From: Simmondsia chinensis
Lineage: Eukaryota; Streptophyta; Magnoliopsida; Caryophyllales; Simmondsiaceae
DNA length: 64,000 nucleotides
NCBI GenBank assembly: GCA_018398585.1
Contig: JAGTTD010000018.1
Span: 8,191,501 to 8,255,500, forward strand
Direction: 5' to 3'
Part shown: one piece after another, positions 42,801-53,512 of the stretch
Numbering within the stretch: the stretch's first letter is position 1
Layout: the number at the start of each line of letters is the position of its first letter
Program-made: the position numbers and the translations under genes
The notes under the pieces: generated by a model
Database searches by the model: none
What the model saw: the letters and a program-made list of their open reading frames with translations, nothing else
What the model was told of the DNA's origin: nothing

Positions 42801-43346
42801 TGTTATACATGCAATTATTGTATAAAATCGAAGATCAATTAACTATATCTTAAAAATATGTAAAAAGCCGTGTAGGTATAAGACGTCCACCTATAAAACG
42901 CCACCTTATAGAACACCCTGTACCTGCAAAGCGCCTACTTGATGTAACGCCCTTTACGTGCAAAATTTCTACTTGATAAAATGCCCTATACGTGCAAAGC
43001 GCCCACTCTACCTAAAATGCCCACCTTACATATTGCCCAGTAATACTTATCCTTCAAGTCGTACTTATCCACTACCCACTTCTTCCATAAAAAGGGGACG
43101 CATGAGAAAAAGAGAAGCAACCAATATTTCTTGCCTCATTCAAGCTTCTTGACTCATTCATTCATAACCCTCTTCCTAGGACAACCCTCTCTCTAGAGCA
43201 ATAATTGTTTAAGCCTTCTATTCATCTTAAGGAAATATCAAGTCGGGCTTGTAGTTAGAGCTTGAGTTCGGCTCATCCTTACAAACCCATCTTAAACCTA
43301 ACGCAAATACGATGAGTAAGCACACGGACCACATTCATTGCAAACA
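42801..43346 (+). repeat. probable LTR with CGCCCAC-rich U3
   Basis: A primer site lies 2 bases after CAAACA at 43346, so this is read as a 5' LTR. The left edge (TGTTATACATG, 42801) is a guess. The U3-like part (42860-43060) repeats phrases such as ACGTGCAAAGCGCCCACT and TAAAACGCCACCTTA. The 3' part (AGAGCAATAATTGTTTAAGCC, GAAATATCAAGTCGGGCTTG) resembles the Tat-like LTR at 59600-59903. Confidence 0.6.
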
Positions 43347-43348
43347 TT

Positions 43349-43364
43349 TGGCACCATCTGTGGG
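43349..43364 (+). other. primer-binding site, TGGCACCATCTGTGGG type
   Basis: TTTGGCACCATCTGTGGGAA differs at two positions from the TTGGCGCCGTCTGTGGG sequence known after LTRs of plant Tat-like gypsy elements. It supports the LTR end at 43346. Confidence 0.65.
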
Positions 43365-43631
43365 AAAGATCATAAGCTCATGCCCAACTTGATATTTCTT
43401 GTAAGATTTAAACATTTTGTTGTCAAGTGAGTTAATTTTCAGCAAGTTTTGGTCTCTTTTGCAATTTCTCTAATAAGGACAAGTCTACTCAAGCAAAGCT
43501 AATCAAAGAAGCACCCAAGTATTCCAGAACATGCAAAGAGATGTTCTTAAGAAGTCAAGTATTTTACCTCTTTTGAGCACTTTTAAGCCTATCTTTGGAA
43601 TATACAAAGAGATTTGCTTGAGTATGTCAAG
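43365..43631 (+). other. leader between primer site and array
   Basis: Non-coding leader. Two AT-rich direct repeats occur near 43525-43570 and 43598-43640 (GCAAAGAGATGTTCTTAAGAAGTCAAGTATT versus ACAAAGAGATTTGCTTGAGTATGTCAAGTATT), spaced about 73 bp. Confidence 0.5.
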
Positions 43632-45062
43632 TATTATTATATCCTTTTTGCCTCCTTTTTATCTTTTCTTTGATAAAAAACTTGAAAACTTACATAGTTA
43701 CATCGAATACTTCAAGAGCTTTGTTTTGATTGGTAAATCAATCCATAACTCTTCATGAATTAAACGTTATGTCCGTTTTAAATCATAGGGCCAATTATAC
43801 AAACACTGCATGGGTAAAATGCCCACTTCATCTTTCTTATATTTTATTTGATTAAAAACTTAAAAAAACCATCATAATTATATAGAAATATTCAAGAGCT
43901 TCATTTTGATAGGTAATTCTATCCTTAACTCTTCATAGATTCAAAGTTATGCCCGTTTTAAATCACAGAGAGAAGTTATATTACTACTACATAAGTTAAA
44001 CGCCCAGTTTATCTTTCTTATATTTTCTTTGATTAAAAACATAAAAAATCATCATAGTTACGCAGAACTCGTCAATAATTTTGTTTTGATAGGTAATTGG
44101 ATCCGTAACTCTTCATAGGTTAAATGTTATGCGTGTTTTAAGTCATAGCGCCAAGTTATATATAACCACTATGTGGGTAAAACGCCATTTGATCTTTCTT
44201 ACATTTTTATTTCATTAAAAACTTAAAAAATCATGATAGTTACATAGAACACTTCAAGAGGTTCATTTTGATAGGTAATTTGACCTATAACTCTTCATGG
44301 ATTAAAGTTATGCCTGTTTTAAGTCATAGGGCCAAATTATACAACCTCTACACGAGTAAAAATCCCACTTCGTCTTTCTTATATTTTATCTGATTAAAAA
44401 CTTGAAAATTATCATAATTATATAGAACTCTTCAAGAGCTTCTTTTTGATAGGTAATTCGATCCTTAACTCTTCACAAATTAAAAGTTATGCTTGTTTTA
44501 AGTAACAAGGCCAAGTTATATTACCACTGTGTGGATAAAAAGCCCACTTTATCTTTCTTATATTTTCTTTGATTAAAAACTTGAAAAAAAATCATAGTTA
44601 CATAAAACTCTTCGATAGCATTGTTTTGACAGGTAATTGGATCCATAACTCTTCACAGATTAAAAGTTATATTAGTTTTAAGTCACAGGCCAAGTTATAT
44701 AACCACTATGCGGGTAAAATGCCCACTTCATCTTTTATATATTTTCTTTCATCAAAAACTTGAAAAAGCATCATAGTAACATAAAACTCTCCTAGAGTTT
44801 CATTTTGATGGGTAATTCGATCCATAACTCTTCACTGATTAAAAGTTATGAGCGTTTTAAATCACAGGGTCAAGTTATATAACCATCACGCACGGAAGAC
44901 GGCCACCTTGTCTTTTATATATTTTATTTGATCAAAATTTCAAAACGCCATCATAGTTAAATAGAGATCTTGAACAACTTCGTTTTCATATATGATTCGA
45001 CTCATAACTCTTCACCGGTAAAATGTTACGTCCGTTTGAAGTTACGATATACTTTGTACACC
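43632..45062 (+). repeat. 180-bp tandem array, about 8 units
   Basis: The GGGTAAAA-GCCCAC landmark recurs at about 43812, 43992, 44172, 44352, 44532, 44712 and 44892, exactly 180 bp apart each time. Each unit also has CATAGTTACATAGAAC, TTCAAGAGCTTCATTTTGATAGG, ATCCATAACTCTTCA, AAAGTTATGCCCGTTTTAAGTCA and TATTTTCTTTGAT. The units differ from one another by roughly 15-25 percent by eye but keep length. The nucleosome-like length resembles plant satellites; the position after a primer site puts it in a retroelement leader. Confidence 0.88.
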
Positions 45063-45117
45063 TTAGCTGTCATGTTTAACCACCACCACCAATACTTGAA
45101 CCACCACCACCACCACT

Positions 45118-45358
45118 GGAAAATGCCCACTGCTGGAAAACGCCCACCAAGGGAGAACGCCCACTCTGGAAGACGCCTACCACCGGGAAAACGTCCACTA
45201 CCAGAAAACGCCCACTTTGGAAAACGCCCACCACAAGAAATTGCCCACCATAGGTAAACGCCCACTTTGGAAACCTCCACTTTAGAAGACGCGCACTGCC
45301 AGGAATCGCCCACTCCGGAAGATGCCCAACATTGGAAAATGCCCACTACCACTACAAC
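45118..45358 (+). repeat. 17-18-bp tandem array, GGAAAACGCCCACT type
   Basis: About 14 degenerate units of the form GGAAAACGCCCACYNNN (for example GGAAAACGCCCACCAAG, GGAGAACGCCCACTCT, GGAAGACGCCTACCACC). The ACGCCCAC core is the same phrase that occurs once in each 180-bp unit and repeatedly in the upstream LTR. (CCA)n tracts lie just before it at 45081-45115. Confidence 0.85.
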
Positions 45359-45841
45359 ACCCACCGGAGTTTTACTGTTACCCTACCACCGTGCGATGCC
45401 CCATATTCTAACCTTTGGCCTCCACCATGCACAGTGCCTCATCTTCCAGTGGCACGCACAAAGCTTCGCATTCCAACACCATGCGCGACGTTCCGGCCAC
45501 CACAACCACTCACAACCACCGCGCTACATTCCCACTACCACCACCACTCACAACCACCACATGACATTCCGACCACCACCACCACCCACAACCACCATTG
45601 TCACGTCTGCCACCATCTTTGTACACCTTCAAATGCCCACGACAGCCGTGCGACATCGCTTACTCCTCCCACGCTACCACCACTCACATCTTTTCATATT
45701 CCAGCATTTCAAGCACCATCAGTACTGCTCTCTTTGCGCATAACCACCAGCACAACGCCCATGTCTACCATCGTCATCCGCAACCCACCACCGTTGCACC
45801 TGTCGTCCACCATCCACCATGGTCAAACCCTTTCTCTCTCC
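45359..45841 (+). repeat. CCACCA-rich low-complexity region
   Basis: Strongly C- and A-rich on the plus strand, with (CCA)n, CACAACCACC and CACTCACAACCACC repeats at 45500-45610. Open frames here (such as 45332-45853) are by-products of the composition. No domain is recognised. The sequence ends TCTCCTTCAAACCCTAATTAGG, leading into the 43-bp array. Confidence 0.65.
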
Positions 45842-46171
45842 TTCAAACCCTAATTAGGTCAATTTTAATTATAATTTTAATTTAGTTCAACCCTAATTGG
45901 GTCAATTTCATTAAATTTTAGTTTAGTTCAACCCCAATTGCGTTAAATTTCGTTACAATCTCTGTTTACTTCAACCTTAAGTGGGTTAATTTTCGTTACA
46001 ATCTTAGCTTAGTTCAACCCTAATTAAACTATTTTTTGCTACAATCTTTGTTCAATTCAACCCTAGGTGGGTCAATTTTCATTACAATCTTAGTCTAATT
46101 CAACTCCAATTGAAGCAATTTTTGTTATAATCTTTGTTCAATTCAACCATAAATGGGTCAATTGTCATTAA
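45842..46171 (+). repeat. 43-bp minisatellite, left part
   Basis: Seven to eight units of the form TTCAACCCTAATTGGG, TCAATTTTCGTTACAA, TCTTAGTTTAG. The unit containing TTCAACCATAAATGGG is broken by the hAT insertion; it continues at 49743. Confidence 0.85.
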
Positions 46172-46335
46172 TAGAGGTGGCCAGTGGGTCGGGTTGGCTA
46201 GGAACCTTCCCCGACCCGGCCAGTTTGGGCCCGGGCCCGGGCCTGGTCCAGGTCCAATACAGGGCCGGACCACGGGCCCCAAAAATTTTGGGGTCGGGTC
46301 CGGCCTGGGCTGGGCCTGAGCCCAAGCTTGGATCA

Positions 46336-46369
<34 letters not shown>

Positions 46370-46805
46370 ACCCGGCTAGGAACCATAAATGGGTCAATTG
46401 TCATTAATAGAGGTGGCCAGTGGGTCGGGTTGGCTAGGAACCTTCCCCGACCCGGCCAGTTTGGGCCCGGGCCCGGGCCTGGTCCAGGTCCAATACAGGG
46501 CCGGACCACGGGCCCCAAAAATTTTGGGGTCGGGTCCGGCCTGGGCTGGGCCTGAGCCCAAGCTTGGATCATCCCCCCCCCCCCCCCCCCCCCGACCCGG
46601 CTAGGAACCATAAATGGGTCAATTGTCATTAATAGAGGTGGCCAGTGGGTCGGGTTGGCTAGGAACCTTCCCCGACCCGGCCAGTTTGGGCCTGGGCCTG
46701 GTCCAGGTCCAATACAGGGCCGGACCATGGGCCCCAAAAATTTTGGGGTCGGGTCCGGCCTGGGCTGGGCCTGAGCCCAAGCTTGGATCATCCCCCCCCC
46801 CCCCC
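46146..46805 (+). repeat. triplicated hAT 5' end plus flank
   Basis: Three direct copies (46146-46381, 46382-46606, 46607-46805). Each holds 26 bp of flanking minisatellite including GTCATTAA, the TIR TAGAGGTGGCCA, a GGGCCCGGGCC-rich subterminal region, CCCCAAAAATTTTGGGG, GGGCCTGAGCCCAAGCTTGG and a C run. The C runs are 42, 21 and 14 long. The junctions share GGCTAGGAACC, a phrase present at the element end, so the duplication could have started by microhomology. Confidence 0.9.
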
Positions 46806-46851
46806 AACGGTTCTTTTATCCCCCCTTCCTTTTTAATTAAAAAAATTTATT

Positions 46852-46859
46852 TATAAATA
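46852..46859 (+). promoter_or_regulatory. TATA box of hAT transposase gene
   Basis: TATAAATA 257 bases before the transposase ATG (47116), followed by pyrimidine-rich leader sequence. Confidence 0.5.
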
Positions 46860-47115
46860 CCTATCCCCCCATTCTATTTCCTCACAACAAATTTTCATTC
46901 AGTTCTCTCTTATCTCTCTACATTCATCTACTTCCTTCTACTTGCAATAATTGTGCACCAAATTGGCCACCTCTAGCTCATAGAATCTCGGTCAAGTTCG
47001 AATTTCATTGTTGGCTTCGGTAATTTTAGCATCAAAATTTTATTTGTTTTGCAATTTTATCTATTTAATTTGCATTAATAGTTGCATTTTTTAAATACTA
47101 ATTATTAATACTACC

Positions 47116-49311
47116 ATGGCCCACAACTCATCTTCATCTAGAGCCGGTCATTCTAGTTCTAGCTCTTCTCGACCGCATTAAATACCTAAGAGGGGTAGAG
47201 TTGTCGAACTTGATACTGATGAATGAGCATTTTTAGAACCAGGCCCATCACCTCCATACACTGATACTATAGATTGAAACTTCCAACAACAACAATACTA
47301 CAATGACCAGGATTTTTTTGAGTCTGGTGGTGGTGGTGAAGACTCATAGACTGAAGAGGAACCCACACTCACCACCGAAACTTGGCCCACAAAAAACTAG
47401 CACTAGTAGGCGTAGTACTAGTGGGGTATGGAAGCACTTCAACTTAGATAAGGAAACTAATAAAAGATTTATAAATTTTGTAACCCACCTAAGGCCTTTA
47501 GTCATCCACCTGACAGTGGGACATGCATGTTAACTAGATATATAATTAGGTGCCACCCCGAACAAGGCCCAGATAGAGCCCAACAACAGTTAGTACAGCA
47601 AGCGACTAGTGCGCTAGCTAACTTGAAGTTCTCCCAAGAAACTAATAGAAGGGAACTAGCTAAATATGTAATTGGGGTGGAAAAGTCTTTTAGCACCGGT
47701 GAAGACCCTAGATTCGTCAAGTATCTCCAAACAGCGGTGAACCCCGCCATCGTAAGGGTTCCTCAGAGCACTTTAAAGCATGACGCGTTTAAAGCTTACC
47801 ATAGGATGGAAATTGAGGTCTTCGACATTTTTAGGGCGAACATGAGCATGTTCTCGGTGACGTCCGACACTTAGAAGTCGAAACTCGGTGTGCCTTACTT
47901 GTGCGTAATAACACACTGGATCGATTCCTCCATCACCATTTAAAAAAGAATAATCCATTTTGTATATTTAGATTTTTCCCACTGTATTGACATAATCACG
48001 AGTGTGATTATGGCAACAGTCCACAAGTGGGGGATAGAGCGTCATATTTTTAGTATCACCTTCGATAACGCTACTAGTAATAACGCATCCGTTGAACAAC
48101 TAAGTAGGCATATGAGAACTGTGTTAGGTGGGAGGTGTTTTCATTTATGTTTCATCTATCATATACTGCATTTAATGGTTATGGATGGTTTAGGTCTAAT
48201 AAATGCTCCTCTTTTCACCTTAAGCTATATAACAGTAGCAATAAAATTATCCGACTCCAGAAAGAGAAGATCTAAACTTCTCTGTAGGACGCATGGGATA
48301 GAGTATCAACAATTTAAATTAGACTCACCAACTAGGTGGTCATCAATCATAGATATATTAGAGCGCATACTACCATACAAGGATATCCTGGTGGAATTTG
48401 TACAGGATATTCATTCAGATTTAAGTGATTATAATCTGAACAATGTACACTGGGACACCATTAACAAAATTTGTAAATTTCTTACCATTTTAGAGACGCT
48501 ACCCACCTTTTTTTCCAGTTCCTATTATCCGACCATACCACAAGCAATATCTAGATTGATTCATATTTTGGCTTGTATGTAGGATAATGAATCCAACCCC
48601 TTGTTGATTGAATCGATTAAGGTAATGAAAATGAAGTTTTACAAATATTATTCTGAACTACCTCTTACTTTCTGTTTTGCTACTATTTTGGATCCCCTTT
48701 GTAAACTCAAAGGTTTGAACTTATTTGCCAAATATTTTTTCGAATAATTAAATTCTAATTTCAATACCGAAAAATTTATTGTGCAAGTCAATTCAGACCC
48801 ACACACGTTATTTTCTCATTATTCTGGGGGATTATCATCTAATAATCCACGTGTTACTTCTACTACAGTTGGATCTTCCACATCTAGTGGAAGTAGTGCA
48901 CACATGCCATATGCGTGGAAGCTGTTGGACCAATTCACGCCCACACAAGCTCCCACGTCATGTGACAAGTTAGATTACTAAATGCAGACACCACTAATCC
49001 AGTTCTTCCCAACACCAGTGAATCCACAATTTGATATTTTGAAATTGTGGTGTACAAATCAAACACAGTATCCCATGCTTTTCACCATGGCATGTGATAT
49101 ACTAATGTGTCCAGTGTCTTCAGTAGCATCGGAGTGTGCTTTTAGTCTTGGAGGCAAGTTGCTTGGAACGAAGAGGGCGAAGCTATCACCGTTCAGCTTG
49201 GAGATGTCCGCGTGCTTAAAGGATTGGATGCAAGCAAAGGCTAGGGAGCAAAACCAATTGAGGCTATGTTCATCGAGTGAGGATGAAGACGACGCACTAT
49301 CTATATGTTAG
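47116..49311 (+). pseudogene. hAT transposase
   Basis: ATG at 47116 opens MAHNSSSSRAGHSSSSSSRPH, a serine-rich N-terminus. Stops at about 47179 and 47224 and frameshifts follow. A BED zinc-finger remnant lies near 47420 (TSGVWKHFNLDKETN). The core: ALANLKFSQETNRRELAKYVI (47600), ILRVPQSTLK-like, MATVHKWGIERHIFSITFDNA (48010), SVEQLSRHMRTVLGGRCFHL, KLDSPTRWSSIIDILERILPYK (48320), YPTIPQAISRLIHIL (48530). The C-terminal dimerisation domain is LKLWCTNQTQYPMLFTMACDI, LMCPVSSVASECAFSLGG and GTKRAKLSPFSLEMSACLKDW (49040-49230), well kept. At least six stops; not functional. Confidence 0.9.
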
Positions 49312-49742
49312 ATGGCAACACAGCAACCCCCCGACCAGCGTAGACTAATTTCTTATTGTTGTACGTCTATATCTTGTTTGTATTTTTTAATAAATACATT
49401 TGTACTTTTAAATAGTATGATCCAACTGCTGTAGTTGCATTTGTTACATTACTTACCATTATTTATTATATATTTTATTCTATTACATATATTTAGCATT
49501 ATTAATGATTGTGATGGATTGTATTTGTATCTTATATTATTCATCAATGAATTATAATAATTTTTATATAAAACGAATTTATATTTTTTTTAATTTTACA
49601 TATTGTTTAAAAAACAAAAAAAGGAGTGGCTGGGCTGAGCCCCCAAGGCCGGGACCCCGGCCCGGCCTGCTACAATAGCTGGCCTAGCGGGCCCGGGCCC
49701 AGACCTGGCCCAGCCTGGCCCGTGGCCATCTCTGGTCATTAA

Positions 49743-49805
49743 ATTTTAGTTTAATTTAATCCCAATTGGGTCTATTTTTGTTGCAATATCAGTTTACTTC
49801 GACCT
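49743..49805 (+). repeat. 43-bp minisatellite, right part
   Basis: ATTTTAGTTTAATTTAATCCC, TTGGGTCTATTTTTGTTGC, TTCGACCTTAATA: one and a half units continuing the array broken at 46171. Confidence 0.8.
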
Positions 49806-50387
49806 TAATAATTTGTTGAGTAGAAAATCAGCCAAAACCGTCCTTGTATCAAGCGGGAAATCCCGCAAGGCCTTCAACCGCGTCGACCATGGTGGCGCCA
49901 TGTTCTGGTAGCTCCAAGTATTGGTCGCGCCAAGAAATAGGTCCTTAACTATGTCAGACCATGGGTGAAGCCAAGTTCTGTGCTTGTTATTGGTGGAGCC
50001 AATAACAGGTGGAGCCAAAATGATGTTTTCTTCTATTGGCTTCACATTTCCTTTCCTCCAATGGTGAAGCCAAGCATAAGGTAGAATCCTTGGCTTAAGC
50101 TTATGCCAACATGACTCCGATTTTGGCTTAAGCCTATCCCAACATGGCTCCCATCTCCTCTTGAACTTGCCCCGTTTCCCGACCATGGAGATGTTGACCC
50201 GATATTGTTGAACCGCCATTGTTGGATTTCTCTCCGCATCATTCTCTCCAGCTTAGAGAGAATTTGCCCTCGAATTATGTGCATTGTTTTCTTGATGAGC
50301 CTTGTTACTTGGAACTTCCCTATCTTCCACTTTGTACCCTTATTCGCCAAGCTTCTTATCGTTTCCGTTTCGCTCCGTCAGAGTTCA
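49806..50387. other. unassigned, between minisatellite and GY5
   Basis: Contains repeated short phrases GGTGAAGCCAAG, GGTGGAGCCAA and GGTGGCGCCATG (49880-50080). Overlapping open frames occur on both strands (up to 141 codons on minus), but no domain is recognised. It may be the remains of a retroelement leader. Confidence 0.35.
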
Positions 50388-51350
50388 GGCCACCAGATTT
50401 GAATGTTCATCAAAGAAACTCATCCGATGACCTTGATCAACAGAACAGACCTCCTGATTTGCAACAACAGCAGAGATCCTTGAGTAATGATGCTTCATCT
50501 GCTGGTAGAAGTCATGTTCACGGACAACCAAGGGTACAAATCGAGCCATTTGAAGCCTGAGTCTTGGTTGAGGGGTTGTGAAAGGTACTTTCATTTTTAT
50601 AACATCAATGAAGCTGAAAAAGTAGAGCTAGCTGCAGTGTATCTTCATGGAGACCACGAGGTATGGTTTTATAGTGTCTTGAGGAGTAATCCTTGTCTTT
50701 CTTGGGACCAATTCGTGGAAGAGCTGTGTGAGAGGTACGGTGAAGAGGACTCAAGTGATGTTGTTGATAGCTTTAATAAGGTTTATCAAACATCTACGGT
50801 GGAGTACATGATCAAATTTGAGAACTTGCGTGCTAATATGATAGCCATTAATCCACATTCTACCGAAGCATATTATGTTTCAAGCTTTGTTAGTGGATTG
50901 AAGCCAAGAGTTAAGAATTTGGTTAAGGCCATTGAGCCAAAGACTCTCTCCAAAGCCTATAATAAGGCAAAATTGATTGAGGCTACACTTGTATCTTCAA
51001 GTGATAAAAGTAGATTCAAGAGTAGTAATTTCAAGCCTTATCAAAGGGATTCATCAAGCAACAAGGCTGGCCGATCAGTGGACAAGAGATCTACACAATT
51101 ATGTTATAGATGCAATCAGCCATATCAACCTGGACATAGGTGCAATCCAATGTCCTTGATGTCTGCACAGGGTTCCCGTGTTGCAGATGAAACAGATACT
51201 GATGGTACAGGGTCTGCAGATGACTGCACGGGGCTAGATTCACATGATGAGTTGTTTGAGGATGAGGTTGAGATTTCTATGAAGGCTCTTACCGGGAGTG
51301 GTGCTCACAACACCATACGCATTGGTAGGAAAGCAGGAAAATTTCCATTA
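50388..51350 (+). pseudogene. GY5 gag
   Basis: RPPDLNVHQRNSSDDLDQQN (50388), a stop at 50558, frameshift, ESWLRGCERYFHFYNINEAEK (50562), VWFYSVLRSNPCLSWDQF, and the zinc knuckle CYRCNQPYQPGHRC (51102-51143), intact CCHC, unlike GY2 where H is Y. A frameshift near 51345 separates it from the protease. Confidence 0.85.
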
Positions 51351-51901
51351 CCATTCTTGTGGATTGCGGAAGCACACATAGCTTTGTCGATCCCAAGTTG
51401 GTAAAGAAGGTGAAGCATGAAATCATCAAAACACATCCTTTTGCCGTAATGGTAGCTGATGGCAACTCAATTATCATTCAAAACAAGTGCCAATCATTTC
51501 ATTGGTCTATGCAAGACCATAAATTCACTTTTTATTTTAGAGTTCTCCCTTTGGGAGGTTGTGATATGGTGCTTGGAGTGGATTGGGTGAGGACTTTTAA
51601 TCCGGTGTTGTTCGATTTTGATAAGATGACAGTGTCCTTCGAAGTTCATGGCAAAAGGGCCACATTACATGGGATTTCAGACCATGCTCAGCTGAAATTG
51701 ATCAATTGCAAAAGCTTACATGGTAGCAACAAGAAGAATGCAATACAATGGTTGGGACAATTGTTCATGATCTCTCCTACAGATTTGCAGCACGACTTAC
51801 AGCCTGAAGTTCATACTTTGCTCGAGGAGTTTGAGGATATTTTTGAGCCACCAAAGAGTCTTCCTCCCCAAAGAAGTGTTAATCATGCCATACCGATTTG
51901 A
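51351..51901 (+). pseudogene. GY5 protease and linker
   Basis: LVDCGSTHSFVDPKLVKKV at 51356: the catalytic triplet is DCG instead of DSG. Then LPLGGCDMVLGVDWVRTFNPVLFD, a linker to SLPPQRSVNHAIPI and TGA at 51899 (CGA expected from GY2, which has LRANS here). Confidence 0.85.
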
Positions 51902-51916
51902 GCTAATTCAGAGCCG

Positions 51917-53512
51917 TTGAAAATCAGGCCATATTGTTATGCTCATGCTAAAAAATCAGAGATCGAGAAACAGGTTGAGGAGTTGCTGCAAATAAGCTTT
52001 ATTAGACCTGGCCATAGCCCCTTTGCTTCTCCCGTGATTCTTGTTAAGAAGAAGGATGGCACGGCTAGAATGTGCATCGATTATTGTTGGCTGAATTCTT
52101 TGACAGCGAAGGATAAATTTCCTATCCCTGTTATTGACGACTTGCTCGATGAGTTATATGGAGCATACTTCTTCTCTAAGCTTGACTTAAGGCAGGGATA
52201 CCATCAAATTAGAGTTCTCGAGCCGGATATTTACAAGACAGCTTTTCAGACACACCATGGGCATTTTGAGTTCGTTGTCATGCCTTTCGGTTTAACTAAT
52301 GCTCCGGCCACATTCCAGGCAGCTATGAATGACATTTTCAAGCCTTACCTGAGGAGATCAGTGTTGGTGTTCTTCGATGACATCTTAGTATACAGTTCGT
52401 CCTTTGAAGATCACCTTAATCACCTTAGACAAGTTTTCCTTGTGATGAGGTGGAACCGGTTTCTTGCCAAGTTATCAAAGTGCTCCTTTGCTAAGTCCAA
52501 GCTTGAATATTTAGGCCATATAATCTCTCATGAAGGTGTCTCTACCGATCCTTCCAAGGTGCAAGCTATGCAAGATTGGCCAATTCCCATGACATTGAAA
52601 AAATTGAGAGGGTTCTTGGGGTTGACCGGTTATTATAGAATGTTCATAAATGGTTATGGGTCCATTGCAAAGCCCTTAACGGAGCTGCTTAAGAAGGATT
52701 CATTCAAGTGGAGTGACAAGGCACAAGAAGCTTTTGATGCCCTCAAGTCTGCTACGTGTAAAGCCCTGGTATTAGCTATGCCGAATTTTGCGGAGGACTT
52801 CATTTTGGAGACAGATGCTTACGGTACTAGTTGTTGGGCTGTTCTCTCACAAAATGGAAGACCAATTGCTTATTTGAGTCAGGATCTAAGTCCTAAACAT
52901 CAAGCCATGTCCACTTATGAAAAAGAGTATTTGGCTATTCTCCTCACAATTGAGAAATGGAGGCATTACTTAGATGGGCATAGGTTCATTATTCGGACAT
53001 ATCATCAAAGCCTTAAGCACCTCTTGGAGCAAAAAATAGTGAAAAGAAACCAAAAGAAGGGATTGATGAAGTTACTTGGGCTTGACTATGCAATCGAGTA
53101 CAAAAGGGGAAAAGAATATCAGGCTGCCGATGCTTTGTCAAGGAAATTTGAGGACCATGAGCAGGGTTTTTGTGGAGCATTATCAGTTGTTTTACCTTCT
53201 TGGATGGATGAATTTTACAAATGTTATGTAAGGGACGCTTTTGCTCAGGAAATCGTGGCTGCAGCAACGGTGAAAGGCACTGCCAGTGTTGACAGTGAAG
53301 CTGGTGTGTTTGTGCAGGGACGAATTATCCGTGTGCAGAACAAGATTTACATTGGCACCTTGACTGATTTGAGGGATCAGATAGTGAAGGCTTCACATGA
53401 CTCAGCTTGGGGTGGACATTCCGGGGTTGAAGGTACTTATCAACGAGTTAAAGGCATATTTCAGTTGGCACGGTTTGAAGAAAGCTGTATCCAATTTTGT
53501 TCTGCCTTGTGA
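51917..53512 (+). pseudogene. GY5 RT and RNase H, long open frame
   Basis: 531 codons. RT: KIRPYCYAHAKKSEIEKQV, IDYCWLNSLTAKDKFPIP (YRRLNSL in relatives, so RR to CW), FSKLDLRQGYHQIRV, MPFGLTNAPATFQ, catalytic VFFDDILVYSS (52366) intact. RNase H LETDAYGTSCWAVLSQ (52807; G to C and G to W changes), KEYLAILLTIEKWRHYL, DYAIEYKRGKEYQAADALSRK. The integrase zinc region begins HDSAWGGHSGVEGTYQRVKG, then a frameshift near 53455. Between GY2 and this, GY5 is the less damaged copy in RT. Confidence 0.88.

Larger units (their letters stand above)
46172..49734 (+). mobile_element. hAT-superfamily DNA transposon
   Basis: TIRs: TAGAGGTGGCCA at 46172 and, reversed, CAGAGATGGCCA ending at 49734. Perfect 8-bp target duplication GTCATTAA at 46164-46171 and 49735-49742, the hAT hallmark. 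GC-rich GGGCCCGGGCCC subterminal regions lie at both ends (46225-46245, 49625-49715). It carries a degraded transposase (47116-49311). It sits in a 43-bp minisatellite. The first TIR base is T where C is usual. Extra copies of the 5' end start at 46408 and 46633. Confidence 0.93.

Noticed and set aside
45118..45358. CRISPR-like short repeats
   Set aside because: Units are directly adjacent and degenerate, with no unique spacers of constant length, and the setting is a plant genome.
45332..45853. 173-codon open frame rich in H, P and T
   Set aside because: Produced by CCACCA and CACAACCACC repeats; overlapping open frames exist in the other phases too.
46100..46856. Several long open frames on both strands at the hAT 5' end
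   Set aside because: They read through triplicated GGGCCC and poly-C DNA; the transposase starts at 47116.
49794..50219. 141-codon minus-strand open frame
   Set aside because: No recognisable domain, overlapping equally long frames on both strands, and located between two repeats.
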